Positions 16,708-25,753 of a stretch of DNA of 64,000 nt are shown here, piece after piece. The first letter of the stretch is position 1. Every line of letters begins with the position of its first letter. The stretch is from Kistimonas scapharcae (lineage in GTDB: Bacteria > Pseudomonadota > Gammaproteobacteria > Pseudomonadales > Endozoicomonadaceae). The stretch is from positions 33,015-97,014 of the forward strand of contig NZ_BAABFL010000112.1 in NCBI RefSeq assembly GCF_039540975.1. Reading direction: 5' to 3'. The notes beneath the pieces were generated by a model. The model saw nothing but the letters and a program-made list of their open reading frames with translations. It ran no database searches and had not been told where the DNA came from. The position numbers and the translations under genes are program-made.

Positions 16708-18261
16708 ATGATGAAAGCTGCCAGTCAACAAACCATAGCCTCTGTGTCAGGCAGTATGAAAAACCTGAATGTCGCACAAGAAACGGCTACCGGAAACACA
16801 CAAAGTCCAAGGTATACTCCAGATAGAGACCCGTTAGCCTTCAATCCATTACTCCGAGAAAAAAGAAGACAAATTCTGCCATTACCAAAAAGGCACTCTA
16901 TTCATTCAGTCTTTGCAGGCATAACCACCCAACGCGATTTAAACAGAATGGTATCCCAGTGCTTTGCACTTGGCTGTGACAAGTATTATCAACGCTGCTC
17001 GCTACTGGAGGAATTAATCGAATCACCGAGCCCCGTAGATGACCTGTTTATGTCAACACTTAACTCTGGCCCCATGTATTCAACAGATTGTTGCCGGTTT
17101 GTACAGACCTATGTCAATAAATTCAGTAAACATTTACTGATGAAAGATACGGTGTTGAGTGATTTGGAAAAGATAGTAAAAGAAAGTTGTCCACCTATGG
17201 ACATCTATGAACAAATACCATTCATGGATAGAGTGGGTAAGTCACACTACATTGTCGCAGAAGGGGTTAAAGCGACAGACGCATTATCAGCCTTAAAAAA
17301 CAACTTCAGCATCATCGACTGTAATATGGCTTACGAAATTGCTTATTACGAGGTAATTTTGGCCTTGATTGGTGAAGACAACTTCAACAAAACCTTTGAC
17401 AGAAGCTCGAACACACCTTTGACCATTCATATTCATGGTAATTCAGAAACTTCGTTAAAAAATTTCATTTCTATACAAGAGCCACCGCTAAATAGTGATC
17501 CAAGCCAACAGCATCTTCCTCCAGAAAACCTTCAAAAAGGCAAGGTCTATTACTTCAAAAACCATAAAGACTATCTTGATAAACACCCTAAAGGAGCCGC
17601 GCAGGGATTTAATGTCATGCTCGTTAAAAAACGTCACAACACCCCTTACTTTACAGCATTTGGCTTTCCCGGATGCGGGTTCACGCCGAAGGAAATCAGT
17701 GATGAACTACTCGATTTATTCAATCGCTCCGCTTTTGATGATTACCAAAAAGAGTCGCTATATGACAATCTTACCCCATCGGATAAAGAGGCGTTTGATA
17801 GACTCAAAGAAAAAACCATCACATTAGAAGAGCTACATGCCAATAAGGGAGGGTGGATTAGGGCACGAGGAGATTACCTTGATATCAATAAGATAAAAGC
17901 CAAGTTTACCTATCTTGCACCAATTCAATATCGTGCCAGGCACTGCCTGCAACCAATAGCCGGTCCATTGACAGGGGCGTTTCTGGCCTTGCTGATAGGG
18001 GCAATCATCTGCGTCGCCTTTTCAGTACAATTTGAAGCATCGAAACAAGATGGCGACGACAAATTTTCTCCACAAGCAACCCTATTGGTCATTGCTGCAT
18101 TTATTGGTGGCATGACAGGTTTTTATTGTCAACACTGCCAATGCAGCCAGCGCCTTGCCCGACGCCTGATCTCAGGCTGCAGAAGGCCGTCTCCTCCTGA
18201 GACGAGTGATTCAATAACTCCTTCATCATTGTCGTTAGAAAGCCTTGAGACCGCCGTATAA
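16708..18261 (+). CDS. orphan membrane protein with a Tgl-like transglutaminase segment
   Basis: A 517-residue protein with no assigned name. Residues 1-160 are unrecognised. Residues 187-231 read G-V-x-A-x-DAL, then IIDC (Cys205), IAYYEVILALIGEDNFN and FDR. This lines up with the segment around catalytic Cys116 of Bacillus subtilis Tgl, a protein-glutamine gamma-glutamyltransferase, as I recall it. KGKVYYFKN (277-285) and GFNVMLV (300-306) match the following Tgl strand. The cysteine is kept, but Glu115 is Asp204, Glu187 is replaced by Phe301 and the GHG histidine is absent, so normal catalysis is doubtful. Two hydrophobic helices (about 418-441 and 457-475) and a Cys-rich tail follow. The DNA is visibly richer in A/T than its neighbours. 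The true start is uncertain because the frame opens one base after the gap. Confidence 0.55.
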   Translation: MMKAASQQTIASVSGSMKNLNVAQETATGNTQSPRYTPDRDPLAFNPLLREKRRQILPLPKRHSIHSVFAGITTQRDLNRMVSQCFALGCDKYYQRCSLLEELIESPSPVDDLFMSTLNSGPMYSTDCCRFVQTYVNKFSKHLLMKDTVLSDLEKIVKESCPPMDIYEQIPFMDRVGKSHYIVAEGVKATDALSALKNNFSIIDCNMAYEIAYYEVILALIGEDNFNKTFDRSSNTPLTIHIHGNSETSLKNFISIQEPPLNSDPSQQHLPPENLQKGKVYYFKNHKDYLDKHPKGAAQGFNVMLVKKRHNTPYFTAFGFPGCGFTPKEISDELLDLFNRSAFDDYQKESLYDNLTPSDKEAFDRLKEKTITLEELHANKGGWIRARGDYLDINKIKAKFTYLAPIQYRARHCLQPIAGPLTGAFLALLIGAIICVAFSVQFEASKQDGDDKFSPQATLLVIAAFIGGMTGFYCQHCQCSQRLARRLISGCRRPSPPETSDSITPSSLSLESLETAV

Positions 18262-18666
18262 GAGACATGATAAGGAGAATAAAAAACATCAGCCATACAG
18301 CAAGAACGAACATTATCAAGCAGGCATTCTCGCTATATTCTGACATTGACATGTATAGCTATTTTTTAGCATTGGTTGCAGTGTTTCACTGATCGTCCTG
18401 ATCCCACCTGCAGCCATCATCAACGGTAGTTCTGTCCTACTTGCCTGAGGATGATTGTATGGATCATAGAGGGCCTCTATATCAACAGCGCCAATTCTGA
18501 GCCTATATATTTGATCAGCCCTGAAATCGTTCGTCTCAAGCACTCAGAATGAGTATCCGGTCCGACAGGACAACACCGGCGGCCGTCCCATGCATTAGAA
18601 CCACTCCCCTGAATAGCGTTTTTAATCCTGCTTCATCACACTCTGATGTATCTCTGCTGCCGAAGG
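18262..18666. other. spacer between the orphan gene and the IS
   Basis: This 405-bp A/T-rich stretch has a 75-codon minus-strand frame (18316-18543) without a ribosome site, which I do not call a gene. I see no promoter or terminator with confidence. It ends in the IS target site GAATAA. Confidence 0.4.
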
Positions 18667-18672
18667 GAATAA
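18667..18672. repeat. target-site duplication, left copy
   Basis: GAATAA directly abuts the left inverted repeat of the IS1634-family element and is repeated at 20406-20411. Confidence 0.8.
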
Positions 18673-20405
18673 CTGACATTCACCACCCAACTTGACACTT
18701 TCCTGAACCCTATTATCTGAGGATTAACCAGAGACATTCAGGAACATTAAAATGCTGCCATTTCAATGCCAACTTGAGAGCCTGAACCACCTTGGTCTTG
18801 TTGCAGGAATGTGCCAGGAACTAAAGATAGCTGAATACATTGATGCGCGTATAACCAATGATGCTGATGCACGTAATGTCACCATTGGACAGGCTGTGGT
18901 CGCAATGATCATCAATGGTCTCGGTTTCACAGGGCAAACGTTGTATTTATTCCCTGAATTTTTTGAGGACAAGCCAATTAATCGTCTCATTGGGGAGGGT
19001 ATTCAGGCAGGACACTTAAACGACAAGGTTCTTGGACGAGCCCTCGACAGCCTGTACGACGCCGGTGTCAGTGATTTGTACCTGAACCTTGCCGTTAAGG
19101 TCGTTAACCATCTGAAGCTGCCCTGCAAGGCATTAAACCTGGATGGCACCAGCTTGCATGTGGATGGTGACTATAACAGCAATGCAGACCCTGATGACTT
19201 GAACTGCATCCATATCTGCCGCGGTTACAGCCGTGATCACCGGCCTGACCTGAATCAGGTTGTCTTGCAGTTAATGACCGAAAATGAGGCTGGCATTCCT
19301 GTGTTTATGGCACCGGCCAGTGGCAATGTGAACGACAATACATGTTTTCAGGAAATCATTAAAAATCATCTGTCGTGTTTTAAGGCGGCTTTGAATAATC
19401 GCTACCTGGTCGCTGATGCAGCAATGTACGTTGCCGAAACATTACAGTCGCTTGATGAGCAAAAGCAGCTGTTTATCTCCCGGGTACCCCTGAATATCAA
19501 GGAAGCAAAGGCGCTGGTCGGCAAGGTTTCTACCATGTCACTGGAGTCTGTTAAAGGCTATGAGCAATATTATTCTGCGGAAGTGACCTCCTGCTATGGA
19601 GAGGTTCAACAGCGATGGTTCTTGTTTCTCAATGAAAAGCGCAGACTCAGTGAACAGAAAACGCTGACCAGAACAATGCAGAAAAAGTCACTGAAGGAGG
19701 CTAGAAACCTGGAAAAGCTGGGTAAAAAGGCTTTTCTGTGCCGTGACGATGCATTGAAGGCTTTTGCCCTGTGGCAGAAACAATCAGTGCTCTGCCTGAG
19801 TGAAACGGAACCTGAGATTATCTGCAAACCCTGCTATTCGGGCAAAGGGCGTCCCTCGTCAGAGAGTAAACCTGATCACTTCGAATACTATGTACAGGGC
19901 ACATGTTTTGTTCCCTGCGAGACAAGGGAGAATGCGCAGGCCTCACTGGGTTGCTTTATTCTGGGTACCAATGATTTGGATCAGGATAGTCTGAATGCCG
20001 CTGAACTGTTGTCTATCTACAAGTCGCAACAGCAGGTTGAAGGCGGCTTTAGATTCCTGAAAAGTCCGGATTTTCTGGTCTCTTCACTCTATCTGGAGAA
20101 AGCGGAACGCATTGAAGCCCTGTTAATGGTGATGACGCTGTGCCTGATGGTCTATGCTGCTATCCAGCACAGAATCAGGCATGAGCTAAAAAAACAAAGT
20201 CGGTTCTTTCCCGACCAGAAGAAAAAGCCGTACCAGAACCCCACTGCGCGATGGGTGTTCTTCTGCTTTCAGGGAATAAATGTATTAACAGTCAATAATC
20301 AAGAGCAACATGTGGTCGGTTTACGGGAAAGGCAGTTGACGATCATCCAAATTTTGGGTGTTTCTTACATTTCGTTATATTCCTGAGAGAGGTGGTGAAA
20401 GGCAG
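18673..20405 (+). mobile_element. complete IS1634-family insertion sequence
   Basis: A 1733-bp element. The left end CTGACATTCACCACC (18673-18687) and the reverse complement of the right end, CTGCCTTTCACCACC (20391-20405), match at 13 of 15 positions. The 6-bp direct repeat GAATAA lies immediately outside both ends. One intact transposase gene fills the interior. The intact repeats and target duplication indicate a single, fairly recent transposition. Confidence 0.88.
18752..20386 (+). CDS. IS1634-family DDE transposase
   Basis: A 544-residue transposase of the IS4 superfamily. The N-terminal 110 residues look like the DUF4277 domain found in IS1634 transposases. The catalytic triad can be placed in LNLDGTSLHVDGD (first Asp), NRYLVADAAMYVAET (second Asp) and SQQQVEGGFRFLKS (Glu, in the usual YxxxxxxExxFRxxK context). 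SRDHRPDLNQVVLQLM is a family hallmark. No frameshift or internal stop interrupts it, so the element is potentially active. CAGGAA lies 10 nt before the ATG. Confidence 0.92.
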   Translation: MLPFQCQLESLNHLGLVAGMCQELKIAEYIDARITNDADARNVTIGQAVVAMIINGLGFTGQTLYLFPEFFEDKPINRLIGEGIQAGHLNDKVLGRALDSLYDAGVSDLYLNLAVKVVNHLKLPCKALNLDGTSLHVDGDYNSNADPDDLNCIHICRGYSRDHRPDLNQVVLQLMTENEAGIPVFMAPASGNVNDNTCFQEIIKNHLSCFKAALNNRYLVADAAMYVAETLQSLDEQKQLFISRVPLNIKEAKALVGKVSTMSLESVKGYEQYYSAEVTSCYGEVQQRWFLFLNEKRRLSEQKTLTRTMQKKSLKEARNLEKLGKKAFLCRDDALKAFALWQKQSVLCLSETEPEIICKPCYSGKGRPSSESKPDHFEYYVQGTCFVPCETRENAQASLGCFILGTNDLDQDSLNAAELLSIYKSQQQVEGGFRFLKSPDFLVSSLYLEKAERIEALLMVMTLCLMVYAAIQHRIRHELKKQSRFFPDQKKKPYQNPTARWVFFCFQGINVLTVNNQEQHVVGLRERQLTIIQILGVSYISLYS

Positions 20406-20411
20406 GAATAA
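20406..20411. repeat. target-site duplication, right copy
   Basis: GAATAA directly abuts the right inverted repeat of the IS1634-family element and equals 18667-18672. Confidence 0.8.
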
Positions 20412-20419
20412 AGCTGGAT

Positions 20420-21205
20420 TCAAGCAATAAGTGCAACAGACCTCCCTGTATAGACCTCGATTGGCGTCAGTCCGCCAAGAACCTTGCGAGGGATACTGTT
20501 TATCTGTAATTCCATTGCTTCAATCTCCTCATCAGTGATTTGACCAAATGTCATCTTTTTCGGCCACTGCCGACAGATAATCCCATTGGTGTTCTCATTG
20601 GTTCCCCTTTGGTAACTCGCGTAGGGTTTCGCAAAGTAGATGTCGACATTAATGGCCTCTGATACCAGTGCATGCATGGCAAACTCTCCACCGTTATCCA
20701 ACGTGATAGTCTTTGCACAATTTGCCCGTTTCAGCATTTCAATCATCTTGTTGGCAACGGTTTCAGAGTTCTTGCTATCGACCTTGCCGATCAGTGTGAG
20801 ACGGCTTTTACGGTCAACAAGGGTAACCAGATGGGCATCTTGCCCATAAACCGTATCACCTTCCCAGTCACCCGGCCGTGTACGCTGTTCGACGATATCA
20901 GGTCGTTCAGAGATATCCTTTCTATCCGGTATTCATGAGCGACCAGCCTTTCGCTTACCGCCTTTCCAGCCCGCTTTGCCAAACCTGGGCAGATCCTGAT
21001 ACAACGTACCGCCGTTGGCTTTATCCTTGTCAATCAGGTGATAAATCGTCGTATGGCTGATCATTTTGTCGGGTAGTTCTATTTTCATACGGGCACTGAT
21101 GCACTCTGGTGACCAGCCAAGCGACACCCCCTTCGCAACGACCTGTTTATGCTGCGTATTCTGGCACAACTTGAACACCGATTCTGGTAACTCTTGAACA
21201 CCCAT
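20420..21205 (-). pseudogene. IS30-family transposase relic, 5' truncated with an internal stop
   Basis: One continuous reading frame on the minus strand encodes the central and catalytic parts of an IS30 transposase. It runs SLGWSPECISARMK, ISHTTIYHLIDKDK and GGTLYQDLPR, then GDWEGDTVYG (first Asp), ITLDNGGEF (second Asp), GTNENTNG (Glu) and PRKVLGGLTPIEVY. A TGA at 20933-20935 replaces what is normally an Arg or similar codon between KRKAGRS and IPDRKDISERPD. The roughly 80-100 N-terminal residues with the helix-turn-helix are missing; a 23-bp repeat array takes their place. The relic is therefore dead unless the stop is a sequencing error. The IS1634 element is inserted just past its 3' end. 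Confidence 0.88.
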
Positions 21206-21232
21206 TCTGGTAAGTCTTGAACACTGATTCTG
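21164..21232. repeat. 23-bp tandem repeat, three units, ending at the assembly gap
   Basis: Three 23-bp units at 21164-21186, 21187-21209 and 21210-21232 share TTGAACAC and ATTCTG cores. A partial unit (ATTCTG, 21158-21163) lies to the left. The third unit ends exactly at the N. The units may be transposase-binding repeats at the end of another mobile element. Confidence 0.85.
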
Positions 21233-21233
21233 N
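21233..21233. other. assembly ambiguity (N)
   Basis: A single undetermined base sits at the junction of the 23-bp repeat array and the tgpA 3' end. Together with the N at 16707, it marks likely contig joins at repeats. Confidence 0.9.
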
Positions 21234-23249
21234 ATTTGATAGTGCTGCCTTTAATTGTTTAATGCTATCTAACGGGGTCTCTGCGCCTTCACCATACTGA
21301 CAACGTGCATAATATTTGGTAAATGTAACCGCAACTTCTGCCAACTCAGGCGCACTTTCAGCTATTCGCTGACCATAGGCAACCGGACCTTCACCGGGGT
21401 ATCGCTCAAAGCCTTTTTTGGCCATTTTCCGGCAAAAGCGATCGTATAATTTTTCCAGCGCAGTCCGTTTTATCCTGCCAGGCCACAATAAAACTGCGCT
21501 CATCACCATTAAAAACAGGACTGTGGCACTGCCCAAGACAATTGCCAGCGTCTGGTACATGTCACGATCACCAAACAGACGCCGGAACAGTGCCTCCTGA
21601 CTGTTGTGGTGGTAACCCAGCACCCTGCGCTGCCACTGGTATTCCAGTTTTTCCCAAGACAACCGCATTTTGTTCAGCAGATCGACATGCCGGAACCGAA
21701 CCGGTGAGAAAGGACGCTCACTCAAAAAGCTACCTTCCCCGGCAACCGCTTCTTCCAGCCCTTCACGGACACGCTCCGGCGAAACAGCCGCGGTAGGATC
21801 AACCCTCACCCAGCCGCTTTCCGGCACCCATATTTCGGCCCAGGCATGTGCATCAAACTGTCGGACCTGGATAACACGATCATCCGGTTTGTACTCTCCT
21901 CCCTGATACCCGGCAACCACCCGGGCAGGGATACCGGCAGCCCGCATAACAAACACAAACGCTCCGGCATAATGGCTGCAAAAGCCCTGTCGGGTAGAAA
22001 AGAGAAATTCATCGATGGTATTCGCGCCCAGTAAAGGCGGCCTTAACGTGTAATAAAACGGCTGGGTTCGAAACTGTTGCAGTAACGCGTTGGTGATCTT
22101 GACCGGGTCGCCATCAAATTGCTTTGATAACTTCTGACCGTAAGCGCGCGCTTCTCGATCACCATCATAAGGTAAACGCAGATTGAGTTCGGCCATCCAT
22201 GACGGCAAATCTCGCTCATCTGCTTGCCTCGTATAGGACTCCAACTGATAGGCCATCCTGAAATCAACCGGATTACGGGGTATAAGTCGGTAGTCGCGGG
22301 TCACGCCGGCATCGACTATCGGTTCCCAAGCTGGCCCCAGAGAGAACAGCCAGGACTGACCGGTGGGCTCCAGGATAATGTCGTAACGGTATTCCGGATC
22401 AGCATCCTCATCTACCGTGTACCAGGAGGGTGTCGGATACCATCGAACCAGCCCATCCTCGGTAATATATTGCCTGACAGACAATGTATCATGATCTTCC
22501 TGAGACCAGGTTCGACCATCAAAATGACTCATCACGATGCCACGCCAGTAACGTTCTTCCGGCGGTGGCACCTTGCCATCAAAGGTGGCCCGAAATGCCA
22601 GTTTGTCCGACTGACTCAACCGCGCAATATCCCCCGGACTCATGGAATCGCTGACACCCGTGGTCGCATCCCGTTCAGGCATCGGCACAGACCACAACGG
22701 TGGAATGCGGGGAACCACCAGAAAGAGAATCAACATCATGGGCAAAGCCTGTGCCGACAGTATGGCACCTCGCCGAAAGACAAACCCCAGCCCCTTTCTA
22801 CCACTCTGGTAATGCAACGCAGCCATTGCGGATACAACCACCACCAAAACAACGAGCAAATAACCCGCCATCAAAATACTCTGGGAAAAGAGCAAGCCGG
22901 TGACCACAATGAAAAAGCTCAGCAGCATGATAATCCAGGTATCACGCACCGTTTTTAATTCGAGCAATTTCATGGAACAGGCTGCCACCAGCACAGAGGC
23001 GCCGGCCGCCAAGCCAACCAAGGTTTTAAATTTGATGTAAATACTGATGGAACAGAAGACGACCAGCAGCACCTTTAACCACGTAGACGCCTCACCACAT
23101 TGCCCCTGAAGCTGCCGATAACGCCAGAAAACACAGAAGATGACCGTACCGATAACGGCAAAAGGCAGCACGGAAAACAAGGGCGCGCTGACCAGCAGTA
23201 GCGTTGTCACCAGCCAAATCGTTGAAGATCGTGCTATCCGTTGTGACAT
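21234..23249 (-). CDS. tgpA: TgpA-like membrane transglutaminase (DUF3488), 3' end lost at gap
   Basis: An inner-membrane protein with about six N-terminal helices (residues 10-190) and a periplasmic transglutaminase-like domain. A further membrane helix lies at about 548-570, before a cytoplasmic DUF4129-like tail. The cysteine-protease-type triad is visible: GFCSHYA (Cys near 435), FDAHAWAEIW (His near 468) and RVDPTAA (Asp near 481). P. aeruginosa TgpA (PA2873), which is essential there, is 668 residues. Here 672 codons precede the N, so only the last few residues can be missing; as assembled the frame runs on into repeat sequence. moxR and DUF58 normally sit directly upstream and here are 523 bp away, behind an inverted SCP2-like gene. 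Confidence 0.88.
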
Positions 23250-23381
23250 CCAGTTTTACCTATTTCCAAAGCCTGTTCTCTTATTATTCGCCTACAACTG
23301 CTTTGTTCAGTGCCTGATGGGATCACAACAGAACCCCATTTTTTGCACTACTTTTTCTCTATCCCATCAATCACTCGCCCT

Positions 23382-23783
23382 ATGAAGGACATCGCGTTGT
23401 CACAGTTTTTATCGACATCCTGGTGGTCGCAGGTAGAGCAAACCATTGCAGACGCTGGCAGCCTGAAAATTCCCACAGCCATACGCGCTATCTGCCTGAA
23501 TATCACCGTCGTCACACCTGAAGGCCAGACGCTTCCCCTGGCAATGAAAAATGGGTTATTTGTAGCCAGGCACCAATCTGACGCCACTGCCCACATCACC
23601 CTGCCGCTTGATGTAGCCCGCAGTATCTTTATCGAAAACGATACGGCCGCCGGATTCAAAGCCTTCTTCAAGGGGCAATTGAAAGCCTCCGGAGACTTAC
23701 GATGCCTGTTTGCGCTTCATACCGCACAACCAACCCCAACCCAGCGCCACCTGCAGCAAACCATTGCCGCATTTACGGATTAG
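23382..23783 (+). CDS. SCP2-like sterol-carrier domain protein
   Basis: A small protein of about 133 residues from the ATG at 23382. The pattern LPLAMKNGLFVARHQSDATAHITLPLDVARSIF followed by FFKGQLKASGDLRCLFAL is that of SCP2/UbiJ-N lipid-binding domains (a weak ligand-binding sheet, then a helix with a G-x-L-x-x-SGD turn). Its function is unknown; a UbiJ-like role in ubiquinone synthesis cannot be claimed without the coiled-coil C-terminus. It lies opposite to and between DUF58 and tgpA, and its 3' end overlaps DUF58 by 11 bp. There is no clear ribosome site, so the start is uncertain. Confidence 0.6.
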   Translation: MKDIALSQFLSTSWWSQVEQTIADAGSLKIPTAIRAICLNITVVTPEGQTLPLAMKNGLFVARHQSDATAHITLPLDVARSIFIENDTAAGFKAFFKGQLKASGDLRCLFALHTAQPTPTQRHLQQTIAAFTD

Positions 23784-24735
23784 CATCATCTTTCCCAAAA
23801 AGTGCCAATGCAGTAAGACAATCTTGCACATGCGCTTCCCCTTGAGCAGGTTCAATCACATGATCCGGCAGCCAAAGCCCAAATTGAGCCTGCTGATCCA
23901 CATAATGCAAGACCAGGCCACAAAGTATTGAAAGCTTTTCTTCAGTCTCATATCCAGAAACCGTGCGGAAATCGAGCCAGAAGCGCTCATCGGCATAATC
24001 ATGAAACTGCTTGGTCAGCAGCTCACCGGTTCGCGAAAAGGATTTCCAGCTGACATGCGCTAACGGATCGGTCGGTACGGTTTCGCGCAAACCGGCAAAA
24101 TCCTCATTACCATCGGGTCTCACGACGCCGTCCCCCTGCCCTGTCAGCGCCAGGGACTCAATATCAAGATCAGACTGATCCGGTGCAGGATAAACCAGTG
24201 TTTCCAGTTGCAGATCCACCCAACTCCACGCATGAAAAAGACCCAGCGGGAACTCGGTAGATACTCTCAACCTGCCGGGCCGGAGCCAGCCTCGCTGGCT
24301 GGTCGGGTGCCAGACCATCACTTCGTCACTCTCCTGCCCGGGTTCTGCCGTGGTCAGTTGCCCCTGCCATCCCAACTGAATCCCATGTTGAGAACGCCCT
24401 TGAGCCGCTCGAACAGTCACGGTAAACCCGGCATCCTGACCAGCATGTACCGACTCAGCGCCATGCCCTGACACCGTCAAGCCTGCCAGATTCTTCCAAG
24501 TATGCAGCATGGTAACCAGGAACAGCCCCACCATGAAAAAACTCACCACATAGGAAAGACTGTTCTGGTAATTAATGGCCGCGAGAAACACAAGCAATGC
24601 CACCAGAAGAAAGCCATACCCCACTCTCGAAGGCACAATGAAAATACTTTTCTGATTCAGCGTGACGTGGTTTGCTGGCGGAATGCGCCGGGTCAACCAG
24701 CGATCAAATCGTTTATGCCAGGCCGCCCCGATCAT
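23773..24735 (-). CDS. DUF58 domain protein
   Basis: A 320-residue protein with two membrane helices (about residues 36-75) and a C-terminal DUF58 region. The diagnostic LREYxxxDPxxxIxWKxxA-type stretch is seen as LRETVPTDPLAHVSWKSFSRTGELLTKQF. The start is ATG at 24735, overlapping the moxR stop as TGATG, so the two are translationally coupled. DUF58 proteins pair with MoxR ATPases and a transglutaminase in many bacteria, probably as a chaperone or envelope-stress module. Confidence 0.88.
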   Translation of the reverse strand: MIGAAWHKRFDRWLTRRIPPANHVTLNQKSIFIVPSRVGYGFLLVALLVFLAAINYQNSLSYVVSFFMVGLFLVTMLHTWKNLAGLTVSGHGAESVHAGQDAGFTVTVRAAQGRSQHGIQLGWQGQLTTAEPGQESDEVMVWHPTSQRGWLRPGRLRVSTEFPLGLFHAWSWVDLQLETLVYPAPDQSDLDIESLALTGQGDGVVRPDGNEDFAGLRETVPTDPLAHVSWKSFSRTGELLTKQFHDYADERFWLDFRTVSGYETEEKLSILCGLVLHYVDQQAQFGLWLPDHVIEPAQGEAHVQDCLTALALFGKDDANP

Positions 24736-25640
24736 CACGACTGACCCGACACATTAACTTCTGACAGTAACTCATTGGTTCCATATGCATTTTTCCTGGC
24801 AATGACCCGATGGCGACAGACGGGCTGGAACACAACCTGTAAATCTTCCGGTATCACATAATCACGTCCTTCCATAAGCGCCCAGGCCTTGGCCGCCGAC
24901 AGAAGACCTAATGCACCTCGAGGCGAAAGACCGCAAACAAATCGATTTCCGTCTCGCGTGCCGGCTACCAACTTCTGGAGGTAATCAAGCAGCGACTCAC
25001 TGACATGGATACTGTCGGCTTGTGCCTGCAAATCGATCAGGGTTTCCGCCGTCATGACCTGCCTCAGAGTATGCAGTTGTACCCGACCCGATTTCCCCTG
25101 AAACAGAACCCGCTCAGATTTAGCACTGGGATAACCTAGCGTAATCCGCATCAGGAAACGGTCCAGCTGGGATTCCGGTAAGGGAAATGTACCGCGCTGG
25201 GATGCAGGGTTTTGCGTTGCAATGACAAAGAAAGGCCTAGGCAGAGAACGGGTTTCCCCCTCCACTGTCACTTGCCCTTCTTCCATGGCTTCCAGCAGTG
25301 CACTTTGCGTCTTCGGTGTAGCTCGATTGATTTCGTCGGCAAGAATCACACTGGAAAAAACGGGTCCTGGGTGAAAGACAAACGCAGAACTACCCTGATC
25401 AAAAACAGAAACACCCAGAATGTCAGCGGGAAGAAGATCACTGGTGAACTGAATGCGCTGATATCCTAAGCCCAACACCTGAGCCAAGGCATGAGACAAG
25501 GTGGTCTTCCCCATCCCCGGCAGATCTTCAATCAACAAGTGGCCTCGGCTCAGGAGCGTACACAGTGCCAGTCTGACCTGCTGCTCCTTGCCAACAACAA
25601 CCCGCCCCAACTCTTCAACGGTCTCATGAATAATGCTCAT
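24735..25640 (-). CDS. MoxR-family AAA+ ATPase
   Basis: A MoxR AAA+ ATPase of about 301 residues. Walker A is LPGMGKTT, Walker B is ILADEINRATPKTQSALLEAMEEGQVT, sensor 1 lies in FVIATQNPASQRGTFPLPESQLDRFLM, and sensor 2 in LSPRGALGLL. MoxR ATPases act as chaperones for metal insertion or complex assembly with DUF58/VWA partners. I prefer the ATG at 25638-25640 (MSIIHETVEELG), which has GGA upstream, over the GTG at 25655, which has no ribosome site. Confidence 0.9.
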   Translation of the reverse strand: MSIIHETVEELGRVVVGKEQQVRLALCTLLSRGHLLIEDLPGMGKTTLSHALAQVLGLGYQRIQFTSDLLPADILGVSVFDQGSSAFVFHPGPVFSSVILADEINRATPKTQSALLEAMEEGQVTVEGETRSLPRPFFVIATQNPASQRGTFPLPESQLDRFLMRITLGYPSAKSERVLFQGKSGRVQLHTLRQVMTAETLIDLQAQADSIHVSESLLDYLQKLVAGTRDGNRFVCGLSPRGALGLLSAAKAWALMEGRDYVIPEDLQVVFQPVCRHRVIARKNAYGTNELLSEVNVSGQS

Positions 25641-25753
25641 ACAGTCCAATTGCACTTTATTATGGTCATTGATTCTAAGCGTAGCGCTTAAACGGCAGAC
25701 TAGAGGCTACTGAATAGCCAATTCCATGATACTCAGTGGCACTTTCTGCAGAT

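Noticed and set aside
18101..18352. 83-codon minus-strand frame with one hydrophobic segment
   Set aside because: Mostly antisense to the membrane-hairpin region of the orphan gene, which explains its hydrophobicity.
18316..18543. 75-codon minus-strand frame in the spacer before the IS
   Set aside because: GTG start with a stop directly upstream, no ribosome site and no recognisable motif. It may be a gene fragment but cannot be supported.
21164..21232. Possible CRISPR array
   Set aside because: The 23-bp units are directly adjacent with no spacers and are imperfect; no cas gene is near.
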